A stretch of 27,290 nucleotides of DNA, taken from IMG/VR virus record IMGVR_UViG_3300021084_000412, positions 1 through 27,290 of that record. One strand, written 5' to 3'. Shown here in pieces: positions 23,008 through 27,290 of this stretch (within the stretch, counting starts at the first letter, position 1; each line of letters begins with the position of its first letter). A program made the position numbers and the translations under genes. The stretch is from a virus. The notes under the pieces are model-generated. The model was not told the DNA's origin. It did not search any database and saw only the letters and a program-made list of their open reading frames with translations.

Positions 23008-23640
23008 ATGCGTATAAATATCAATTTTGGAGGGTTTTATGGTTCATGCCATGAATCATTAATAGATGCCGTCATAGAAGACGAAAAAGAGTATTATTCA
23101 AATGAATATGAGAATAGAGTTAAATTAAAAAAATACCTACAGAATAATAATATTGAGTTTTGGGAGCTGTATAATTACAAAGATATACATTTGGAGTACT
23201 CTAAACTTTGGTTAGGGTTATTTAAAGATTGGTTTAAGAATGAATTTGATTTAGATATACCTTTAAAATTTATTGAGTTATCAAGTCCCAAATATTACAA
23301 CTATTCAACAGACGTTATAATAGCTTCAGTAAAGCTAAAAAAACACGAAATAAAAAGCTTATTACATAATGATGTTTTAAATATAGAATGTGATTTATTA
23401 GATAGATTTGAAAATATGGTATCAAGAGTTACGACTTCCGGCAGTGGTTATTTTGCTTTTTATGATTATGATAAAGTTATAAATATGATAGACAAGGACA
23501 ATAAAAGAGTTTGTTTTGAGTGTTTATTAGATGTTTTGATTGATATATTCAATAATGAGTTTCTACAGTTTGATGATTTTAACGACCATCTATATAATCT
23601 TGTTGCCATCGATAGAAATAAACACAATTACAATTATTAA
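23008..23640 (+). CDS. Phage hypothetical protein with GGFYGS...H and SPKYYNYSTD motifs
   Basis: A 210-residue acidic protein. Two stretches stand out: INFGGFYGSCHESLIDAVIEDE (5-26) and FIELSSPKYYNYSTDVIIASV (about 88-108). Proteins with a similar pair (an FYxSxH-type start and an S-P-x-Y-N-x-x-T-D signature) are, from memory, widespread as uncharacterised genes in phages and mobile elements; this should be verified. The rest is mostly helical, ending in an Asn/Tyr-rich tail. It is the largest gene of the small-gene operon and more A/T-rich than its neighbours. No enzymatic motif is certain. A counter-defence or host-takeover role is possible but unproven. Confidence 0.8.
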   Translation: MRININFGGFYGSCHESLIDAVIEDEKEYYSNEYENRVKLKKYLQNNNIEFWELYNYKDIHLEYSKLWLGLFKDWFKNEFDLDIPLKFIELSSPKYYNYSTDVIIASVKLKKHEIKSLLHNDVLNIECDLLDRFENMVSRVTTSGSGYFAFYDYDKVINMIDKDNKRVCFECLLDVLIDIFNNEFLQFDDFNDHLYNLVAIDRNKHNYNY

Positions 23641-23713
23641 AAAACTAATCCACGACCTAAAACAATAATACAAGTATTATAAATAGAAATTTAACTTTAA
23701 ACTTCAATAAATT

Positions 23714-23977
23714 ATGAAAGTAACAACAAAAAAAGAAACAAACGAATTTAAACCCTTTACAATAGAGGTAACAATTGAGTCAATTGATGAGTTAAAAGAA
23801 TTGTATAGTAGAATGAATGTATCCGATGATACAGTCAATAAAAGAATGGACAATGATTGGTGTGATGACAACGTATGGGACCTATACTACATAACATCTG
23901 AATTGATGGATAAACACGTATGGGACCTATACCACACAACATCTAAGTTGATGGATAAACACAACATAACAAATTAA
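23714..23977 (+). CDS. Small acidic protein with a tandem 15-residue repeat (87 aa)
   Basis: An 87-residue protein. After a strand-like N-terminus (FKPFTIEVTIESIDELKELYSRM) the C-terminal part holds two copies of a 15-residue unit: VWDLYYITSELMDKH and VWDLYHTTSKLMDKH (residues 54-83). The copies differ by a few bases, so the duplication is fairly recent but not new. A 73-nt leader precedes it. Nothing identifies the function. Confidence 0.7.
   Translation: MKVTTKKETNEFKPFTIEVTIESIDELKELYSRMNVSDDTVNKRMDNDWCDDNVWDLYYITSELMDKHVWDLYHTTSKLMDKHNITN
23873..23962 (+). repeat. Tandem duplication, 2 x 45 bp
   Basis: Two directly adjacent 45-bp units inside the 87-residue gene (23873-23917 and 23918-23962), each beginning GTATGGGACCTATAC and ending with TTGATGGATAAACAC, with a few differences between. 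The unit keeps the reading frame. Confidence 0.9.
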
Positions 23978-23994
23978 TCTTAAAATATAACATT

Positions 23995-24321
23995 ATGGAA
24001 AATTCACAACACGACGTCGCAACCGAAATGGTACACAGACACCTCAACAATATAAACAAAGTACTTAAGAAAATTTTGGAATTAGAGGGAGACCAACTAA
24101 ATGACAAATATCGAAGTTTAAACGGCTGTAGATGTTCGGCTGAGGTCTTAAAAACTAGCCTATCTGAAAACAGCGATATAAAGACCGTGATTAAGCTTTT
24201 AATTATCCGTGAGGCTGAGACAAAGAAAATAGCACAAAATGCCTCAAAAGGTGCTGATTTTGCCTATTGGGACGGATGCCACCGATATGACCGACTAGCT
24301 GTAAAAGAATTAACCGTATAA
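23995..24321 (+). CDS. Helical protein of unknown function (108 aa)
   Basis: A 108-residue, largely helical protein. Long helices are likely at 8-33 (VATEMVHRHLNNINKVLKKILELEG) and 60-90 (SDIKTVIKLLIIREAETKKIAQNA). It ends with a Trp/Tyr/His-rich segment (FAYWDGCHRYDRLAVKEL). Four Cys and His residues are scattered (GCRC, GCH), but no clear zinc site is formed. The ATTATG start context matches the neighbours in this operon. Confidence 0.7.
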   Translation: MENSQHDVATEMVHRHLNNINKVLKKILELEGDQLNDKYRSLNGCRCSAEVLKTSLSENSDIKTVIKLLIIREAETKKIAQNASKGADFAYWDGCHRYDRLAVKELTV

Positions 24322-24370
24322 GATGAAAAAAGCAATCGACACATTTTTAAACTTTTAAATATATTATATT

Positions 24371-24466
24371 ATGAAAACATCAGTAAAAAACCTCACTTCA
24401 AACAAAGGAACCAAAATTCCAAATAAAATAGACAAAGGGATATATAAATTAACTGACTTAAATTAA
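24371..24466 (+). CDS. Very small basic ORF (31 aa)
   Basis: A 31-residue ORF (begins MKTSVKNLTSNKG) with the operon's usual ATTATG start context, ending 4 nt before the next gene. It is lysine-rich and has no motif. The tight spacing and start context support translation, but its shortness means it could be a leader peptide or chance. Confidence 0.45.
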   Translation: MKTSVKNLTSNKGTKIPNKIDKGIYKLTDLN

Positions 24467-24470
24467 CATT

Positions 24471-24704
24471 ATGAAAGTAAAACATTTGACAACTGGATTA
24501 ATCACAAAAATAAATATTAATTTTGTTATACGTGTCTACGAACATAACAACGACAAAGCAATCATAAAAGGTGCTGGACAGATTCACAAATTCATAGGAG
24601 AGGAAAAAACGGAAAAGATTTTTAATAAGGCTTTACAATCTCCTAATAGAAAACCTACTTTCAAATTAAGGGATTCTTACAAATTAGTATTTCATTCAAA
24701 ATAA
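24471..24704 (+). CDS. Small basic protein of unknown function (77 aa)
   Basis: A 77-residue, basic protein 4 nt downstream of the 31-residue ORF. The first part (VKHLTTGLITKININFVIRVYEH) looks strand-rich. The rest has a helical GEEKTEKIFNKALQ segment and a final strand. No family recognised. The layout suggests a small alpha/beta domain. Confidence 0.65.
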   Translation: MKVKHLTTGLITKININFVIRVYEHNNDKAIIKGAGQIHKFIGEEKTEKIFNKALQSPNRKPTFKLRDSYKLVFHSK

Positions 24705-24710
24705 ACAGTA

Positions 24711-24788
24711 ATGGAGGATTTTATCAAAAAAGTCATTTTAGTAATCATCATATTATTTGCAATAATAATAAATAAATCATGCTCATAA
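24711..24788 (+). CDS. Single-span membrane micropeptide (25 aa)
   Basis: A 25-residue ORF: MEDFIKK followed by 13 consecutive hydrophobic residues (VILVIIILFAIII) and a short NKSCS tail. That is a single transmembrane helix with little else. It sits 6 nt after the previous stop and its TAA overlaps the next ATG (TAATG). The coupling to the following gene is the best evidence that it is translated. Phage micropeptides of this kind can target host membrane proteins, but none is identifiable here. Confidence 0.5.
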   Translation: MEDFIKKVILVIIILFAIIINKSCS

Positions 24789-25063
24789 TGAATAAAAAAA
24801 ACTACAACACAGCAACCAAAAAATTGAAGTTATCCGAGGAAAGAGCCAAGGATATTTATAGGCAACGCTTCAGGGTAGAGGACACTGACAAAGGATATTA
24901 TTTACAGGCTTATTGGTGTATATTTGGATACATCATTGTAAGATTTCATGGTGAGTTCAGCAAATCAGAAATACCCGAATCAAAGGCATTAATACACATA
25001 AACGGCTCAATATTTGTAAACTCAAAAATAGTAGGCTTCCATCTTCCCCAATGGGAAACATAA
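24788..25063 (+). CDS. Small protein of unknown function (91 aa), last gene of the operon
   Basis: A 91-residue protein. The start is placed at ATG 24788, overlapping the micropeptide stop by one base. An in-frame upstream ATG at 24779 would add three residues and deepen the overlap. The N-terminus is a lysine-rich helix (NYNTATKKLKLSEERAKDIY). The rest is strand-rich with many aromatics (YYLQAYWCIFGYIIVRFHGEF). No motif was found. A terminator follows after 13 nt. Confidence 0.65.
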   Translation: MNKKNYNTATKKLKLSEERAKDIYRQRFRVEDTDKGYYLQAYWCIFGYIIVRFHGEFSKSEIPESKALIHINGSIFVNSKIVGFHLPQWET

Positions 25064-25076
25064 ACACACAAAAAAA

Positions 25077-25102
25077 CCCTCGCTTTAATTAGTGGGGGTT
25101 TT
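25077..25102. terminator. Bidirectional terminator closing the plus-strand operon
   Basis: CCCTCGCT pairs with AGTGGGGG (two G-T type pairs) around loop TTAATT, with T4 on the right and a run of seven A on the left, so it has a T tract in both directions. It lies between convergent operons. Stem and loop echo the terminator after the large terminase. Confidence 0.85.
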
Positions 25103-25314
25103 GTGGGTTTGGGGGGGGGGTGTGTGACCTGAGGTTTCATTTGTGAAATCTACTACTGTGCTTGAACTCAATATTTTTTGACCTCAAATCAAGCTCTCTA
25201 AAGGACTCAATTATTTTTTCGGCACTAGCTGTAGACCTTTATACTTCGCAAGCTAAAAAGGTATCCGCTGACGCTAAGGAGTACGCTGAGCACCCTACTA
25301 AAGCTATCCTATTT
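25103..25314. other. Convergent intergenic region with a G10 run
   Basis: Contains GTGGG, then a run of ten G (25111-25120), a small hairpin GGTTTCA-TTTG-TGAAATC (25133-25150), and no convincing gene. One open frame on the plus strand starts only with TTG and runs into the opposed 106-residue gene. Confidence 0.6.
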
Positions 25315-25635
25315 CTATTCAACCCCATGTCTTACCCAAAAATTAGCGTGTACAAATTGTTTGTTATTTGACGAGTATCTACGTTTTAAGCCGTTATCGT
25401 CTCTTATGTAGAAGAAATACCTGTCACCCGAAAGAACGTCGCCTACGATTTCTATAGCCTCATATAGCTTGTTTGCCGTCAGTTGTTTTGCAGAACCTTT
25501 ATTCACTAACACACATCTAACCAAATCGCCTTTGTGGATAATCTTTTGCTTATCCATGTTTTGCGAATTGTATTGTTTGATAATTTTCTTCGCTGCTAAA
25601 TACTGTTCTCTACTGATTTTTTTCATCGTGGTCAT
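25315..25635 (-). CDS. Small basic protein of unknown function (106 aa)
   Basis: A 106-residue, basic protein with its own consensus promoter. An N-terminal helix (REQYLAAKKIIKQYNSQN) precedes KGDLVRCVLVNKGSAKQLTANKLYEAIEIVGDVLSGDRYFFYIRDDNGLKRRY. This second part is five to six short strands with a pattern reminiscent of small SH3-like barrels that bind nucleic acid or protein; that is only a fold impression. An alternative ATG lies three codons downstream (25626), which would give a more usual leader of about 17 nt after the predicted transcription start. Confidence 0.75.
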   Translation of the reverse strand: MTTMKKISREQYLAAKKIIKQYNSQNMDKQKIIHKGDLVRCVLVNKGSAKQLTANKLYEAIEIVGDVLSGDRYFFYIRDDNGLKRRYSSNNKQFVHANFWVRHGVE

Positions 25636-25649
25636 TCCTTTGTAGATAG

Positions 25650-25679
25650 CAAAGATAGTCTATTTTATGTATTCACCAA
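25650..25679 (-). promoter_or_regulatory. Promoter of the 106-residue gene
   Basis: On the minus strand TTG (25677-25679), a 19-nt spacer and TATCTTTG (25650-25657) match TTG-N17-23-TAnnTTTG exactly. Start of transcription is predicted near 25643, just ahead of the gene. Confidence 0.75.
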
Positions 25680-25705
25680 AAAAACCCCAAAATAAATTGA
25701 GGTTT
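25678..25705 (-). terminator. Terminator of the minus-strand small-gene operon
   Basis: On the minus strand AAACCTC pairs with GGGGTTT (one mismatch, 10-nt loop), followed by seven T. It lies 17 nt after the 43-residue ORF and overlaps the -33 end of the next promoter, so one transcript ends as another begins. Confidence 0.65.
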
Positions 25706-25721
25706 CTTTAATATTAATTTT

Positions 25722-25853
25722 CTATTCGTCTTCAGAACCCAGTGTTTCCTCAACGTGTCGCTTCATTTCGGCTCTAAATAATTTTCCTTCAGATTCTTGT
25801 TTGTCGAGTAATTCGTAATACAAATCCTCATCAAACACACTGTTTATAGCCAA
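25722..25853 (-). CDS. Small acidic ORF with TTG start (43 aa)
   Basis: A 43-residue open frame (NSVFDEDLYYELLDKQESEG and a C-terminal GSEDE) with coding-like, acidic, helical composition. No ATG is available after the last upstream in-frame TGA; the first usable start is TTG at 25853, overlapping the upstream ORF by 10 nt in the -1 frame. The gene is placed just before the operon terminator. It may be a true small gene or a piece joined to its neighbour by an error or shift; no slippery heptamer is present in the overlap. Confidence 0.4.
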   Translation of the reverse strand: MAINSVFDEDLYYELLDKQESEGKLFRAEMKRHVEETLGSEDE

Positions 25854-25993
25854 GCTCTTATATCCATGTCTAAGACAGGTGAATTTTCTACGTAATCAAA
25901 CTCTTTGTTTTCCTTGTATAAATACTCATTGGTCACTAAGAGCTGATTAGGAGAACCTTCGTCCTCCCATTCCGAGTAATAAGCCCTAATCAT
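25844..25993 (-). CDS. Small acidic protein of unknown function (49 aa)
   Basis: A 49-residue acidic protein rich in Glu and aromatic residues (AYYSEWEDEGSPNQLL). The ATG at 25993 overlaps the upstream gene by 8 nt (ATGATTAG). An upstream in-frame ATG at 26029 would extend a hydrophobic segment deep into that gene and is less likely. No motif was recognised. Confidence 0.6.
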   Translation of the reverse strand: MIRAYYSEWEDEGSPNQLLVTNEYLYKENKEFDYVENSPVLDMDIRAWL

Positions 25994-26228
25994 CTTTAAA
26001 ATCAAACATCCAACAAGTTTGAACAGCATACCAAGCTGATTTCGGATTCCCAGCCATGAGTAATGGTATTGATTGGATTATTTTAAGAATTGTGTAAACC
26101 AGCATCCAAATAGTCACCCAAAGGATGGTAATGATTCCTGTAAAAATATAGACCTTGGATAAGCACCAAGCCTTAAATGTCAAATTGTTTTTTCCGATTC
26201 CTTTTTTAGAAGTGTCTGTCGTTTCCAT
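25986..26228 (-). CDS. Small membrane protein (80 aa)
   Basis: An 80-residue protein with one long hydrophobic stretch from about residue 27 to 60 (VYIFTGIITILWVTIWMLVY and on to IPLLMAG). This is long enough for one tilted or two short membrane spans. The N-terminus is polar and basic, and the C-terminus (PKSAWYAVQTCWMFDFKDD) carries Trp and acidic residues. It overlaps the upstream gene by 23 nt and the downstream one by 8 nt. A small inner-membrane protein with unknown role, for example superinfection exclusion, cannot be confirmed. Confidence 0.75.
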   Translation of the reverse strand: METTDTSKKGIGKNNLTFKAWCLSKVYIFTGIITILWVTIWMLVYTILKIIQSIPLLMAGNPKSAWYAVQTCWMFDFKDD

Positions 26229-26481
26229 TGTTTATTGTTTTTTGATTAGTGTTTTTGTTTGATACCCATTTTGTTTTAAATACTTCGAGTTTGTGTACCT
26301 TGTGGACTCGTTTTAAATATTCTTCCATTTTAGACTCAGCCTCTTTGAATTTGTTGGTATTAGCTACGTACTTAGGCATTTTTGAATCGTTCATAATGCT
26401 CTCAGCCTCGTTTAAGGCTAGGTACATTACTCGGATTATCTTGTCTACTGGTATTTCAGGCTCAGGATAAATCTCTTTCAT
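26206..26481 (-). CDS. Helical protein of unknown function (91 aa)
   Basis: A 91-residue protein. After a proline-rich start (PEPEIPVDKII) there is a long amphipathic helix region (RVMYLALNEAESIMND and KFKEAESKMEEYLKRVHKVHKLEVFKTKW). The C-terminal 18 residues are Asn-rich and overlap the membrane protein gene by 23 nt. No known domain was found. Confidence 0.7.
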   Translation of the reverse strand: MKEIYPEPEIPVDKIIRVMYLALNEAESIMNDSKMPKYVANTNKFKEAESKMEEYLKRVHKVHKLEVFKTKWVSNKNTNQKTINNGNDRHF

Positions 26482-26483
26482 AA

Positions 26484-26870
26484 TTATTTTTTTATAGATT
26501 TCACTTTGCCTTTTTTCTTTGGCTCAGGTTCAGTTTCAGGTTCAGTTTCAGGTTCAGGCTCTATTTCCTGAGCTTCAGGAAAGTAAGCATTGAACTCATC
26601 CTCGAAGCAAACTGCTTCAGCGGCTTGCTCCCAGTACCTCATTTGATTAGACAACATAAACATAGCTTCCTCTACTGTTTTATTCATTTTGCAGATTCTT
26701 GCCGCAAGCTTGGTAACAATTACCTGAGCTTTCTTTATTTTAGCCTCATCAGTGGCTGATTCAGCATACGTGCTTATAGCCAATATCCTGTTGTAATTCT
26801 GAGCGTTTAAGGTCATAATGTCCTGTAGGCTAAAAGAACCTTTCGATGTGTCGATTGCTGTGTTTTTCAT
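26484..26870 (-). CDS. Helical protein with Glu-Pro repeat tail (128 aa)
   Basis: A 128-residue protein, first of the overlapping set. Residues 15-95 are helical (QDIMTLNAQNYNRILAIS, EAKIKKAQVIVTKLAARICKMNKTVEEAMFML), suggesting a three- to four-helix bundle. An acidic linker EPEPETEPETEPEP (104-117) leads to a very basic end KKKGKVKSIKK. The linker is encoded by repeated 6- to 12-bp units that can slip. The basic tail may contact nucleic acid. No family was recognised. The stop lies 2 nt before the next start. Confidence 0.7.
   Translation of the reverse strand: MKNTAIDTSKGSFSLQDIMTLNAQNYNRILAISTYAESATDEAKIKKAQVIVTKLAARICKMNKTVEEAMFMLSNQMRYWEQAAEAVCFEDEFNAYFPEAQEIEPEPETEPETEPEPKKKGKVKSIKK
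26521..26562 (-). repeat. Short in-frame repeat encoding the Glu-Pro linker
   Basis: About 40 bp made of CAGGTT/CAGTTT units (plus strand) in a 12-bp period, coding for the Glu-Pro-Glu-Thr linker. Gain or loss of a 12-bp unit would keep the frame and alter linker length. Confidence 0.8.
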
Positions 26871-26969
26871 ACTATTTCTGTCTGTTAAAGAATCCTAATG
26901 ATTCAAGTTTAAATAAATCCTATTTGTTGTGCTTCCTTTCAATATCTCTACTAACTGCTCTGTTGTGTA

Positions 26970-27290
26970 CTATGGCGTATTAAAACCTCTTCTTTCGCCA
27001 TTTGAATTTTCATAAGTCAATTCGTTACCATCTGAATCTATAGTCCACTTTTCAGTATAACCATCTGAGTTTTTATAAGTTAAAACATTACCCTTAGAAT
27101 CTCTAGTGTATTCATAAGAATAACCATTTGAGTCTTTATAAGTTAATTCGTTACCATCTGAATCATAAGTGTGTTCACAAGAATAACCATCTGAGTTTTT
27201 ACATGTTAAAATATTACCCTTTGAATCTCTATTATATTCACGAGAATAACCATTTGAGTCTTTATAAGTTAATTTGTTACCCTTAGAATC
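26970..27290 (-). CDS. 21-residue-repeat protein (5' end outside window)
   Basis: The last 106 codons of a longer minus-strand gene. It is built of four full 21-residue units and a degenerate fifth, each on the pattern DSxGNxLTYKxSxGYxxExxx, for example DSDGNELTYKDSNGYSYEY. Units alternate between a KDSNGY and a KNSDGY form, giving a 42-residue higher-order period. The stop follows GERRGFNTP. Such Tyr/Gly/Asp-rich, strand-forming repeats resemble YD-type or beta-hairpin repeat surface proteins, and similar uncharacterised repeats occur in Bacteroidota genomes and phages (from memory). Its role is unknown. DNA-level similarity between units indicates expansion by duplication. Confidence 0.85.
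   Translation of the reverse strand, partial: DSKGNKLTYKDSNGYSREYNRDSKGNILTCKNSDGYSCEHTYDSDGNELTYKDSNGYSYEYTRDSKGNVLTYKNSDGYTEKWTIDSDGNELTYENSNGERRGFNTP
26997..27290 (-). repeat. Tandem 63-bp coding repeats
   Basis: At least four units of 63 bp, with words such as GAATAACCATTTGAGTC and TTATAAGTTAA (plus strand) recurring at that period and alternating in a 126-bp period. The array continues past the window edge. Confidence 0.85.

Noticed and set aside
25162-25371. Plus-strand open frame of 69 codons
   Set aside because: It has only a TTG start, no promoter or A/T leader like its neighbours, lies beyond the operon terminator and runs into the better supported opposed 106-residue gene.
25722-25993. 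Possible programmed -1 frameshift joining the 49- and 43-residue ORFs
   Set aside because: The ORFs overlap in the -1 frame, but no X-XXY-YYZ heptamer occurs between the last -1 frame stop and the TAA of the first ORF, and no structure follows. A TTG-initiated separate ORF is simpler.
26871-26969. Short inverted repeat GAATC-ATTAG-GATTC and a TAAACTTG box upstream of the 128-residue gene
   Set aside because: The stem is only 5 bp, the T tract is weak, and the box has one mismatch with no TTG at the right distance, so neither terminator nor promoter can be called.

Overview
This window is most likely part of the genome of a tailed phage (or prophage) with a long non-contractile tail, infecting a member of the Bacteroidota, probably a Flavobacterium-like host. 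The virion genes are of the HK97 type: terminase, portal, prohead protease, HK97-fold capsid, tail tube and a long tape measure, with no sheath or baseplate-wedge genes. The host inference rests on A+T-rich DNA, gene starts preceded by A/T-rich leaders (often ATTATG) rather than Shine-Dalgarno sequences, and several matches to the Bacteroidota promoter pattern TTG-N(17-23)-TAnnTTTG. No integrase, repressor, tRNA, rRNA, CRISPR array or insertion sequence was seen.

Layout. (1) 1-18592, minus strand, read from right to left: portal, a 57-residue protein, prohead protease, major capsid protein, a 69-residue protein, two head-tail joining candidates, two paralogous tail tube proteins in tandem, a pair of overlapping ORFs in the tail-assembly-chaperone position, tape measure protein, two large tail-tip or fibre proteins, and a lysis cassette (holin, M15 peptidase endolysin, membrane-anchored protein cut by the window edge). 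Hairpins or terminators punctuate this operon after the capsid, 69-residue, tail tube and tape measure genes. (2) 18593-18710: a divergent promoter region. (3) 18711-21114, plus strand: a packaging cassette of ribbon-helix-helix regulator, small terminase candidate, VRR-NUC nuclease and large terminase, ending in a rho-independent terminator. (4) 21115-21967: an 850-bp gene-free region with a C-rich tract, at least 13 copies of a (G)GTGGTA motif in both orientations, an A/T palindrome, then a promoter and a leader hairpin. (5) 21968-25063, plus strand: ten small genes, mostly unrecognised, closed by a bidirectional terminator closely resembling the one after the large terminase. (6) 25315-27290, minus strand: another set of small genes, with a 21-residue-repeat protein cut by the right edge.

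How it works together: the minus-strand late operon makes head, tail and lysis proteins. The opposed packaging cassette supplies the DNA-packaging motor and a nuclease, and its first gene could regulate both divergent promoters. The small-gene blocks look like early or accessory (host takeover or counter-defence) genes, but their functions cannot be assigned from sequence alone. The most notable points are a CCCTTTT heptamer in the correct frame for programmed -1 frameshifting ahead of the tape measure gene, the GGTGGTA repeat region, the duplicated tail tube gene, and the packaging cassette lying divergent to the portal.
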